Source: an uncultured Eubacteriales bacterium | GTDB lineage: Bacteria; Bacillota; Clostridia; Oscillospirales; UBA644 | Assembly: GCA_934454405.1 (NCBI GenBank) | Contig: CAKSFN010000004.1 | Coordinates: forward strand, 1 to 64,000 | Reading direction: 5' to 3' | Length of the DNA stretch: 64,000 bases | In this document: piece by piece, positions 17,146 through 24,534 of the stretch | Layout of the letters: every line of letters starts with the position of its first letter | Position numbering within the stretch: the first letter of the stretch is position 1 | The notes under the pieces: model-generated | Database searches by the model: none | What the model was told of the DNA's origin: nothing | The model's input: the letters and a program-made list of their open reading frames with translations, nothing else | Made by a program: the position numbers and the translations under genes

Positions 17146-19098
17146 ATGTTGGAAGCTCTTATTTCCATGTCTCACCGTTACGGCGCAGACGCAGACTATG
17201 TTCTTGCCGGAGGCGGAAACACCTCTTTCAAGACAGATGAATTTCTTTATATCAAAGGCTCGGGCTCATCTCTTGCGACCATACGCGAAGATCAGTTCGT
17301 AAAAATGAACAGGGCCGCTCTCAAAGCGATGTGGACAAAAAAATATTCTTCGGATGTCAAGGAGCGCGAAGCGCAGGTTTTGTCCGATATGATGGACAGC
17401 CGCTGCAAGGGCGAGGAAAGCAAGCGCCCGAGCGTTGAAACGCTGCTTCACGACCTTTTCCCTCAAAAGCTCGTGCTTCACGTTCACCCCGCGCTTATCA
17501 ACGGTCTCACCTGCTCAAAAGGCGCGGAGGAGGAAATGAAAAAACTTTTCCCCGACGCCGTTTGGGTTCCCTCGTCAAATCCGGGCTTTGTTCTTGCGCT
17601 TCTTTGCAAGGAGCTTATGGATAAATACGAAAAAGAGAACGGCAAGCCCGCTTCCCTGCTTTTCCTTCAAAATCACGGCGTGTTCTTTGCCGCAGATACG
17701 GAAGAAGAACTCGACAAACTCGTTGCGGGCGTTATGGATGCTCTCAAAGAAAAGACAACGACCGTTCCCTGCTTTGACGAGGTTGAGTTTGACGAAGACA
17801 AAGCGGTCGGAATTGCGCCCGTTCTCCGTATGCTTTACGGCAAGAACGAAGCCGCGTCCGTCAAGTTTGTCGCAAACAAAGAAACAGCGAAATTTGCCGC
17901 CTCAAAAGACGCTTTTGCGGCGATAGAAAACAGTTTTACTCCCGACCATATAGTATACTGCAAGGCAAATCCGCTTTGGATTCCCGCAGACGCGGACGAA
18001 GAGAAAATTGTTGCTCTGTTCAACTCTTTCACAAAAGAAAAAGGCTTTATGCCGAAGATAGTTTTTGTTGAAGGTCTCGGAATGTTCGCCTGCGGCAAAA
18101 ACAAGAAAGAAGCGGACACGGCGGCGGTCGTTTTCACGGACGCGCTCAAAATCGCGGAATATGCGCAGTCCTTCGGCGGCGAGCTTCCGATGACGCAGGA
18201 CAAGGTGGACTTCATCGTTAACTGGGAGGTTGAATCTTACAGAGCGAAAGTTTCTCTTGCGGCAGGCGCAGGTCAGCGTCTGTCCGGAAAGATTTCCATA
18301 GTTACGGGCTCCGCTCAGGGCTTCGGCAAAGGCATTGCGGAAGAAATGCTCAAAGAAGGAGCAATCATCGTCGTTGCGGATATGAACCTGCAGGGTGCGC
18401 AGGCGTTTGCGGACGAAATCACTGCTGAATACGGCGCGGGTCGCTCGCTTGCGGTTGCGGTAAATGTTGCGGACGAAGAATCAGTGAAGAATCTTGTAAA
18501 CAAAACCGTTCTCGAATTCGGCGGACTTGACCTGTTTGTCGCGAACGCGGGCATCGCAAAAGCAGGCTCTCTTGAAGAGATGACGCAGAAGACATTTGAG
18601 CTTGTTACCGCCGTAAACTACACCGGATTCTTCCTTTGCACAAAATATGCGAGCAACATAATGAAGATACAGCACAGGATCTCCCCCGATTATATGATGG
18701 ACATCGTTCAGGTCAACTCCAAGTCCGGTCTTGAAGGCTCGAACAAGAACTTTGCGTATGCGGGCAGCAAATTCGGAGGCATCGGTCTCACGCAGAGCTA
18801 CGCGCTTGAGCTTTGCCCCTACAATATCAAGGTCAACGCCGTTTGTCCCGGCAACTACCTCGACGGTCCGCTTTGGAGCGACCCCGAAAAAGGACTTTTC
18901 GTTCAATACCTGCACGCCGGCAAGGTTCCCGGCGCGACCTGCGTTGAGGACGTAAGAAGATTCTATATGTCGAAAGTTCCTATGAACAGAGGCTGTCTGC
19001 CCATAGACGTTGCGAGGGCGATATTCTATATCGTTGAGCAGACTTATGAAATAGGTCAGGCAATCCCCGTAACGGGCGGACAGGTAATGCTTAAATAA
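17146..19098 (+). CDS. Bifunctional class II aldolase / short-chain dehydrogenase
   Basis: Residues 1 to about 400 are a class II aldolase/adducin domain with Zn ligands in LVLHVHPAL and LQNHGVFFA. Residues about 405-650 are an NAD(P)-dependent short-chain dehydrogenase (TGSAQGFG nucleotide loop, NAGI, catalytic YAGSK). The arrangement is that of the YuxG type, annotated as rhamnulose-1-phosphate aldolase/lactaldehyde dehydrogenase. The start at 17146 follows a GAGAAAGG ribosome site; an upstream in-frame ATG lacks one. With the GH106-like hydrolase in the same operon, deoxy-sugar catabolism is a reasonable inference. Confidence 0.88.
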   Translation: MLEALISMSHRYGADADYVLAGGGNTSFKTDEFLYIKGSGSSLATIREDQFVKMNRAALKAMWTKKYSSDVKEREAQVLSDMMDSRCKGEESKRPSVETLLHDLFPQKLVLHVHPALINGLTCSKGAEEEMKKLFPDAVWVPSSNPGFVLALLCKELMDKYEKENGKPASLLFLQNHGVFFAADTEEELDKLVAGVMDALKEKTTTVPCFDEVEFDEDKAVGIAPVLRMLYGKNEAASVKFVANKETAKFAASKDAFAAIENSFTPDHIVYCKANPLWIPADADEEKIVALFNSFTKEKGFMPKIVFVEGLGMFACGKNKKEADTAAVVFTDALKIAEYAQSFGGELPMTQDKVDFIVNWEVESYRAKVSLAAGAGQRLSGKISIVTGSAQGFGKGIAEEMLKEGAIIVVADMNLQGAQAFADEITAEYGAGRSLAVAVNVADEESVKNLVNKTVLEFGGLDLFVANAGIAKAGSLEEMTQKTFELVTAVNYTGFFLCTKYASNIMKIQHRISPDYMMDIVQVNSKSGLEGSNKNFAYAGSKFGGIGLTQSYALELCPYNIKVNAVCPGNYLDGPLWSDPEKGLFVQYLHAGKVPGATCVEDVRRFYMSKVPMNRGCLPIDVARAIFYIVEQTYEIGQAIPVTGGQVMLK

Positions 19099-19112
19099 GG
19101 AGAAGTTTTACG

Positions 19113-20396
19113 ATGGATAAAAAAGCCGAACTTATCGAAAGACTTAATGCCGAAACGAAAGAAGAGCGGCTGAACGCGCTTCGTGAAATCAAGAAACTTC
19201 ACGACGACGGCATTCTTCCCGCTCCCCCGAAAACGCAGTATGTCAACAACCATATTCATACGATCTATTCGTTTTCCCCGTACTCCCCGGCAAAAGCGCT
19301 TTATATGGCGTGGTTAAACGGTCTTAAAACCGCGGGAATTATGGATCACGACTCATCTTCGGGCGCAAAAGAATTCATCGAAGCGGGCAAGATCCTGAAT
19401 ATGCCCGTAACATGCGGTATTGAATGCAGAGTTGACGCGTCCGAGACGCCGCTGAACGGCAAAAAGATAAACAATCCCGACCAGATCTCCGTTGCGTATG
19501 TTGCCATGCACGGCATTCCGCATCAGAATATCGACGCGGTAAACGCGTGGCTTGCGCCTTACAGAGCGCACAGGGACGAACGCAACAAAAAGATGTGTGC
19601 AAACATCACGGAGCTTGTTAAAGACGCCGGCCTTTCGCTCGACTATGAAAAAGACGTGCTGCCTCTTTCGAGACACGGCGAGGGAGGCTCCGTAACGGAA
19701 AGACACATTCTGTTTGCGCTTGCCAAAAAGATAACGGCGAGATTCCCCGACTGCAAAGATGTTCTGAACTTTTTGCTGAACAATCTTCATATTCCCGTCA
19801 GCGAAAAGGCGCGCGGACAAATTCTTTCGGGAAAAGAAAACCCCGACTTTTACGAATACGATATTCTCGGCGTTCTGAAAAGCGATATGGTTGAAAAGTT
19901 CTATATCCCGGCGACCGACGAATGTCCGAAAATGGCTGACTTTATCGCGATGACGAAAAAATTCGGCGGAATATCGGCATACGCATATCTCGGAGACGTC
20001 GGTTCTTCCGTAACCGGAGATAAGAAGGCGCAAAAGTTCGAGGACGATTACCTTCCCCTGCTTTTTGAGGTTATTCACGGGCAAAAGTTTGACGCGGTAA
20101 CTTATATGCCGACGAGAAACACCCGTGAGCAGCTTGACAGGATAATGAAAAACTGTCACGATTACGACCTTTTCGAAATCAGCGGCGAAGATATTAACTC
20201 GCCCAGACAGTCGTTCATCTGCAAGGCGCTCGACGACCCCGCATTCGCGCATCTTATAGACGCAACATACGCGCTGATAGGGCACGAGATTGCGGCGACC
20301 GAAAATATCGAAGACGCGATGTTCTCCGACAAAACGAAAAGAGAACATCCTGACCTTGATGAAAGAATCGCTTTCTACAAGAAAAAGGTTCTCTGA
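19113..20396 (+). CDS. PHP-domain putative metal-dependent phosphoesterase
   Basis: This 427-residue soluble protein has the PHP superfamily metal site: NHIHTIYSFS (HxH) at about residue 46, IMDHDSSSG about 30 residues later, and GIECRVD. Relatives hydrolyse phosphate esters or act in nucleic-acid metabolism. The long insert between residues 150 and 280 and the C-terminal part are not assigned. It is the last gene of the operon that starts at 11663, 14 bases after the aldolase/dehydrogenase, and is followed by a strong terminator. The substrate is unknown. Confidence 0.82.
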   Translation: MDKKAELIERLNAETKEERLNALREIKKLHDDGILPAPPKTQYVNNHIHTIYSFSPYSPAKALYMAWLNGLKTAGIMDHDSSSGAKEFIEAGKILNMPVTCGIECRVDASETPLNGKKINNPDQISVAYVAMHGIPHQNIDAVNAWLAPYRAHRDERNKKMCANITELVKDAGLSLDYEKDVLPLSRHGEGGSVTERHILFALAKKITARFPDCKDVLNFLLNNLHIPVSEKARGQILSGKENPDFYEYDILGVLKSDMVEKFYIPATDECPKMADFIAMTKKFGGISAYAYLGDVGSSVTGDKKAQKFEDDYLPLLFEVIHGQKFDAVTYMPTRNTREQLDRIMKNCHDYDLFEISGEDINSPRQSFICKALDDPAFAHLIDATYALIGHEIAATENIEDAMFSDKTKREHPDLDERIAFYKKKVL

Positions 20397-20412
20397 TAAA
20401 CAGAAACGCAAT

Positions 20413-20444
20413 AAATCGGCGGGATCTCCCGCCGATTTATTTTT
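20413..20444 (+). terminator. Terminator of the 11.6-20.4 kb operon
   Basis: Twelve-base perfect arms (20413-20424 and 20427-20438) are followed by a T-rich tail. Confidence 0.9.
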
Positions 20445-20496
20445 AAAAAATACGGTTTTGAATAACAACATTTTTTTGACATACCGCATAAACCTC

Positions 20497-20525
20497 TTGA
20501 TTTTAATGTAAAGATCAAATATAAT
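20497..20525 (+). promoter_or_regulatory. SigA-type promoter ahead of the riboswitch
   Basis: TTGATT (20497-20502) and TATAAT (20520-20525) are 17 bases apart. The transcript would begin just before the structured leader. Confidence 0.8.
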
Positions 20526-20547
20526 GTTAAAAGAAAACAAAACAGAA

Positions 20548-20690
20548 AGATTTAGGGAGTAGTCGGCGAACATGATTCGTTTCCCCTGCGTCAATGCACG
20601 GCAGATATACTGCCCGCTCGGGGAATTAAACGGCAAGACTTTATCGGACGAACTGCGATTTTCGCGGGTGTTCCGGTGAGGTCTTTTTTT
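20548..20690 (+). promoter_or_regulatory. yybP-ykoY-like (Mn2+) riboswitch with overlapping terminator
   Basis: The leader contains the landmarks I associate with the yybP-ykoY aptamer in the right order: TTAGGGAGTAG (20552-20562), GCGTCAATGCAC followed by a GGCAG/CTGCC hairpin, and GGCAAGACTTTATC (20632-20645). The last element also forms the left arm (20635-20647) of a 13-bp stem with 20673-20685, which runs into seven T residues. Aptamer and terminator therefore exclude each other, as in a metal-activated transcriptional ON switch. The gene it controls, an OadB-like pump subunit, is not among the usual targets. Family assignment rests on recalled consensus. Confidence 0.65.
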
Positions 20691-20735
20691 GTTTTGCAGA
20701 ACATACCCGGATTTTACATTAAAGGGAGAAATATT

Positions 20736-21854
20736 ATGGCAGAGCTTTTCGGAAACGTGCTAAACGTCACATGGCAGCAGGCGGTTATGTACGTTATAGG
20801 CGCGGTGCTTATCTTTTTGGCGATAAAGAAAAAAATGGAGCCGACGCTTTTGCTGCCTCTCGGATTCGGCGCAATACTTGTCAATCTGCCTCTTTCGGGG
20901 GCGATAACGCAGGGCGGCGAGGTCGGCGCGCTCGATGTTCTGTTTGACGCCGGAATTGCAAATGAACTTTTTCCGCTGCTGCTGTTCATCGGCATAGGCG
21001 CAATGATAGATTTCGGTCCGCTTTTGTCCAACCCGAAGCTGATGATTTTCGGAGCGGCGGCGCAGTTCGGAATATTTTTCACATTAAGTCTCGCTTCCCT
21101 GCTCGGATTTGATTTGAAGGACGCCGCGTCAATAGCGATAATCGGAGCGGCGGACGGTCCCACATCGATTTTCGTCGCGCAATACTTCAATTCAAAATAT
21201 CTCGGTGCGATAATGGTCGCGGCATATTCCTATATGGCGCTTGTTCCTATCGTTCAGCCGCCCGTAATCAAACTGTTGACAACGAAAAAGGAACGGCTTA
21301 TCAGAATGCCCTATAAGCCTCATTCCGTTTCAAAGCTCGCCAAGATACTGTTCCCGATAATAATAACCGCAATAACAGGCTTTGTGTCGCCGAAGAGCGT
21401 CGTTCTTATCGGATTTCTGATGTTCGGAAACCTTATTCGCGAATGCGGCGTTCTTGACTCGCTTTCCGAAACGGCGCAAAAGGTGCTTGCCAATCTCGTT
21501 ACAATATTCCTCGGAATCACGATTGCTTCGAGAATGAAAGCGGAAGATTTTCTGACGGTTGACACGCTTATGATAATCGCGCTCGGACTTGTCGCCTTTA
21601 TATTCGATACCGCAGGCGGCGTTATTTTTGCAAAGATACTCAATCTTTTTCTGCCGAAAAGCAAAAAGATTAATCCGATGATAGGCGCCGCCGGAATTTC
21701 AGCGTTCCCTATGTCCGCGCGCGTTGTCCATCAGATGGGGCTGAAAGAAGACAATCAGAATTTCCTGCTGATGCATTCGATAGGCGTAAACGTTTCCGGG
21801 CAGATTGCTTCCGTAATCGCAGGCGGAATGATTCTGAATCTTATTGCTCGCTAA
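20736..21854 (+). CDS. OadB/GcdB-like sodium-translocating decarboxylase beta subunit
   Basis: This 372-residue, roughly 9-11 helix membrane protein matches the beta subunit of biotin-dependent Na+ pumps. In complete complexes it couples carboxybiotin decarboxylation to Na+ export. It carries the ion-site motif AADGPTSIFVAQYF, equivalent to the essential Asp of OadB, and the late motif AAGISAFPMSARV followed by GVNVSG. Its length equals that of clostridial GcdB. The start at 20736 follows AAAGGGAG. No carboxyltransferase or biotin-carrier gene is nearby; only a 48-aa membrane protein follows. A metal-type riboswitch lies upstream. Confidence 0.88.
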   Translation: MAELFGNVLNVTWQQAVMYVIGAVLIFLAIKKKMEPTLLLPLGFGAILVNLPLSGAITQGGEVGALDVLFDAGIANELFPLLLFIGIGAMIDFGPLLSNPKLMIFGAAAQFGIFFTLSLASLLGFDLKDAASIAIIGAADGPTSIFVAQYFNSKYLGAIMVAAYSYMALVPIVQPPVIKLLTTKKERLIRMPYKPHSVSKLAKILFPIIITAITGFVSPKSVVLIGFLMFGNLIRECGVLDSLSETAQKVLANLVTIFLGITIASRMKAEDFLTVDTLMIIALGLVAFIFDTAGGVIFAKILNLFLPKSKKINPMIGAAGISAFPMSARVVHQMGLKEDNQNFLLMHSIGVNVSGQIASVIAGGMILNLIAR

Positions 21855-21867
21855 AGGAGGAAAAATA

Positions 21868-22014
21868 ATGGTTTTTGATATAAACGCAATGCTTCAAACG
21901 CTTCCGGTAATGGCAAAGGGAATGGCGGGAATATTTGTCGTCGCGGCAGTTATCGTTATATTTATGTATCTGCTTGCGAAAATTCCGTCAAAGAAGGATA
22001 AAGAAAGCAAATAA
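21868..22014 (+). CDS. Small single-pass membrane protein (48 aa), OadG-like position
   Basis: A 48-codon frame starts 13 bases after the OadB-like gene behind a strong AAAGGAGG site. It has one hydrophobic helix (about residues 18-38, GMAGIFVVAAVIVIFMYLLA) and a Lys-rich tail. Size, topology and position fit the small gamma subunit (OadG type) that anchors and stabilises decarboxylase pumps, but it is too short for sequence proof. A terminator follows directly. Confidence 0.7.
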   Translation: MVFDINAMLQTLPVMAKGMAGIFVVAAVIVIFMYLLAKIPSKKDKESK

Positions 22015-22020
22015 TACAAA

Positions 22021-22058
22021 AAAATAAACACCGTCTTTTGAACGGTGTTTATTTTTTT
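22021..22058 (+). terminator. Terminator after the OadB-like operon
   Basis: AAATAAACACCGT and its exact complement flank an 8-base loop, and seven T residues follow. The A-rich left side would let it also serve the minus-strand regulator gene ending at 22084. Confidence 0.88.
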
Positions 22059-22083
22059 GGAATAACTGAACAATTTTGATGCG

Positions 22084-22944
22084 TCATTCGCTTTGGTGAA
22101 GCTGCTGCTCAGATATTCCTTCAGATAGCAACGGTGTATTTCTGCAATGCGACTGCAAGGAATAGGCGCCGGGATATCCGAGTTCTCGTGCGACTAAAAA
22201 CAGAGCGATCAATTGATGACGTGGGTGCGAAAAATAAAGCACCCGCTCATGCCCATCGACGACAAGCTCCTGCCTTCTTACAACTCCTAAAAGCGCAAGG
22301 TCGGACATAACATCATCCATGGTTTCATTCTTTATCTGACACGCGCCTGCAAGCACGGCACTCTCAAAGATATAGTTTTCGGTCTTGCGGTACAGCCATA
22401 GAATCGCTTTCACGGTGTCTGTATGAGATAGCGCCTCAAATTTCTTTTGCAGGCTTCCCATGTCATTCAGAAAATGCCCGAAGCCCTCCTCGGGTTGCGG
22501 AAAGACGGCAAAGAAAGGCTCTTTTCCGTTTGACACCATGGTAAATCCGGTATCGTCGATGATATAGGACGCATTTTTCTGATTTTTGATCTCGTCCGGA
22601 TCATATTTTTTGTCGATCTCCATACGGCAGTTGAAAAGTCCGCGCTCAATCTGCCAGCAGATGTCTCTTACCACGTGAAAACGGTCCTCTACGGGGGTGT
22701 TATGAAGAAGAGATATGATTTGATGCGAAATGTCCGCCAAGGAAAAAGAATCGTTGCCAAACAGCTCGTCAAGAGAAACGCCAAGCGCATTTGAAAGCGG
22801 AACGAGCAGGGCTCCGTCGGGATATGTCTCACTTGTTTCCCATTTTGATACCGCCTGCGGCGAAACTCCGAGCTTTTCGGCGAGCTGTTCCTGCGTCAGT
22901 TTCCTATCAAGACGTGCTTTTTTGATGTTTTCGGATAAGCTCAT
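22084..22944 (-). CDS. XRE-family regulator with uncharacterised C-terminal domain
   Basis: The 286-residue protein has an N-terminal lambda-repressor-like HTH (residues 5-60, LTQEQLAEKLGVSPQAVSKWE). The C-terminal 200 residues contain a domain I cannot name; its last third looks like a second winged-helix-type segment (MDDVMSDLALLGVVRRQELV). The start codon lies one base after the stop of the paralogous gene at 22946-23803, so both are cotranscribed from the promoter at 23851-23879. The pair may form a two-regulator switch; targets are unknown. Confidence 0.82.
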   Translation of the reverse strand: MSLSENIKKARLDRKLTQEQLAEKLGVSPQAVSKWETSETYPDGALLVPLSNALGVSLDELFGNDSFSLADISHQIISLLHNTPVEDRFHVVRDICWQIERGLFNCRMEIDKKYDPDEIKNQKNASYIIDDTGFTMVSNGKEPFFAVFPQPEEGFGHFLNDMGSLQKKFEALSHTDTVKAILWLYRKTENYIFESAVLAGACQIKNETMDDVMSDLALLGVVRRQELVVDGHERVLYFSHPRHQLIALFLVARELGYPGAYSLQSHCRNTPLLSEGISEQQLHQSE

Positions 22945-22945
22945 G

Positions 22946-23803
22946 TTATTTTCCTCCGATCATTTTGCGGGAGCCGTTGTAATAGTAGTTATAAATCCTA
23001 CTGCCGCACATTCTGTCGTAGGCGAGTGAAATGACCGCCAGCATGATACCGTCGCCGAAACATTCGTAAATGTCGATATCCCCCTCGGAAAGATGTGCCT
23101 CCATGCGACTGCATACGCCAACGGTGCAAAACTGTTTTAAGACGGATGAAACATGTTCCTGCGGCACACCGGTGCTTTTGGCAACAAAGTCTGCCGTAAA
23201 GTTTTTGGTGCATTTGGTTGAGTGGATGAAATACAGAACGGAAAGCGCGTCCTCATCGGACAGGAAGCGAAAGAATGTTGCGATCTTTTTTTGCTTTTCG
23301 GGATCGTTCAGCCACGCAAAATTGTTTTTGTTGCGAAGCTGTGTCACGGCGAGGTTGACATCCGCCGAGCTTGCAGTGAACTGAAAAAAATCGTGTGCAG
23401 AGATCTGCGAGCGATAAGCACGCGGATATTCGGTCGGGAACACATCGTCAGCGTTATCCGCCTTGTCGCCGGCGATCCCGTCAAATAGTGCGGGAATGAT
23501 CGCCCGCTCCATTTCAAAAGCCTTCAGGATCGTATCCTTGCGGCAAAGCCCGTCCAAGGCGAGGCGAACGGTTTCCTTTGTGTCGTGTGGACGGTCGTCT
23601 GCCAAGCCGAGCAATGCGTCGGTCGTCACTCCGTAGTAATCCGCGAGTTTCACAAGCATGGGAATATCGGGCATGGACGAGGCTTTTTCCCATTTTGAGA
23701 CCGTCTTGTTGGATACCGATAAACTCTGTGCCACATCCTCCTGCGTCACGCCCTTTTTCAAGCGCAGTTCTGTTAATTTCTCTGCAATTTTACATTCGTA
23801 CAT
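22946..23803 (-). CDS. XRE-family regulator, paralogue of the downstream gene
   Basis: The 285-residue product carries an N-terminal XRE HTH (VTQEDVAQSLSVSNKTVSKWE, residues about 17-37), then a long C-terminal part with no recognised domain. A segment near residues 170-220 resembles a winged helix (KNFTADFVAKSTGVPQEHVSSVLKQF). The start at 23803 is chosen for the GGGGAAAG site just upstream. It shares its overall plan with the next gene, which suggests tandem duplication. A near-consensus promoter precedes it. Confidence 0.82.
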   Translation of the reverse strand: MYECKIAEKLTELRLKKGVTQEDVAQSLSVSNKTVSKWEKASSMPDIPMLVKLADYYGVTTDALLGLADDRPHDTKETVRLALDGLCRKDTILKAFEMERAIIPALFDGIAGDKADNADDVFPTEYPRAYRSQISAHDFFQFTASSADVNLAVTQLRNKNNFAWLNDPEKQKKIATFFRFLSDEDALSVLYFIHSTKCTKNFTADFVAKSTGVPQEHVSSVLKQFCTVGVCSRMEAHLSEGDIDIYECFGDGIMLAVISLAYDRMCGSRIYNYYYNGSRKMIGGK

Positions 23804-23850
23804 AGTCTTTCCCCTTTCGGTTTTGTTCAAGTTCCGGTCCTTGTGCCCTC

Positions 23851-23879
23851 ATTATATACGAAACGGACGGTAGAGTCAA
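23851..23879 (-). promoter_or_regulatory. SigA-type promoter of the XRE pair
   Basis: On the minus strand TTGACT (23874-23879) and TATAAT (23851-23856) are 17 bases apart, about 47 bases before the first XRE start codon. Confidence 0.85.
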
Positions 23880-23997
23880 CAGACTGATTATTGACATAAT
23901 CTCCGGTTCGGAGAATTTTTTGCTTTTCGAACAAATAAAAGTTTCGAGTTTGCGGAGGCAAGATTTTTTTTGTGATGGGCAGAATCTTTACCGAAAA

Positions 23998-24036
23998 GGG
24001 CGGCTTTCGGAGAGAAAAACTCTCTGAAAACCGTCC
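23998..24036. repeat. Imperfect 17-bp inverted repeat
   Basis: Arms 23998-24014 and 24020-24036 pair around an AAAAA loop, with G-T pairs in the outer part. On the minus strand a short T run follows the stem. It lies between the tRNA pair and the XRE genes, in a stretch of about 240 bases that holds no gene. Confidence 0.55.
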
Positions 24037-24123
24037 AAAAGCGTTAGAAAATCGGTTCAAATCCTCCGATCACCTATTTTCGTCTGTTTGCATCTTTCAA
24101 TTTACAACCTGTTTTTTGGCATG

Positions 24124-24160
24124 AAAAAACCCCAGTAACAGCATGGTTACTGGGGCTTTT
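24124..24160 (-). terminator. Bidirectional terminator after the tRNA pair
   Basis: CCCCAGTAAC (24130-24139) pairs perfectly with 24146-24155. On the minus strand six T residues follow, ending the tRNA transcript; four T residues follow on the plus strand. Confidence 0.9.
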
Positions 24161-24189
24161 GCCCGTGCATCTAAATTGTACGGACACCT

Positions 24190-24266
24190 TGGTTGCGGGG
24201 GTGGGACTTGAACCACACGACCTCCGGGTTATGAGCCCGACGAGCTGCCAACTGCTCTACCCCGCG
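24190..24266 (-). tRNA. Initiator tRNA-fMet (CAT)
   Basis: The 77-base cloverleaf on the minus strand includes an encoded CCA. Initiator features are the unpaired first base (C opposite A in CGCGGGG/CCCCGCA) and three G-C pairs flanking the CAT anticodon loop (GGGCTCATAACCC). It lies 19 bases downstream of tRNA-Leu, in one transcript. Confidence 0.96.
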
Positions 24267-24285
24267 ATATAAAAAATTGAAAAAA

Positions 24286-24374
24286 TGGTGCCGGACACCG
24301 GGCTCGAACCGGTACGGGATGTTACTCCCACGGGATTTTAAGTCCCGGGCGTCTGCCTATTCCGCCACTCCGGC
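24286..24374 (-). tRNA. tRNA-Leu (TAA)
   Basis: This 89-base class II tRNA on the minus strand has a long variable arm, anticodon loop CTTAAAA (anticodon TAA, reads UUA) and encoded CCA. The last pair of the acceptor stem appears mismatched (G-G). Confidence 0.94.
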
Positions 24375-24401
24375 ACATAGCCGCTTTTCAATTACTCAAT
24401 C

Positions 24402-24430
24402 ATTATACCATGCCGAAAGCGTTTTGTCAA
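24402..24430 (-). promoter_or_regulatory. Consensus promoter of the tRNA-Leu/fMet operon
   Basis: On the minus strand a perfect TTGACA (24425-24430) and a perfect TATAAT (24402-24407) are 17 bases apart, 28 bases before tRNA-Leu. Confidence 0.92.
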
Positions 24431-24534
24431 TACCCTTATATGAACTTTTTCGCATTTATGTGTATTGCACAACATTCGACACGGTACTTCCAAATATTTT
24501 TACGCCGCCCCTTACGGAGACGGCGTAGTTTTAC

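Noticed and set aside
23998..24036. Inverted repeat as an insertion-sequence end or CRISPR unit
   Set aside because: There is only one copy, with no spacer pattern, transposase or target duplication nearby.
24502..24526. Terminator for tex on the minus strand
   Set aside because: The stem is good but no T tract follows on that strand; kept out of the feature list.
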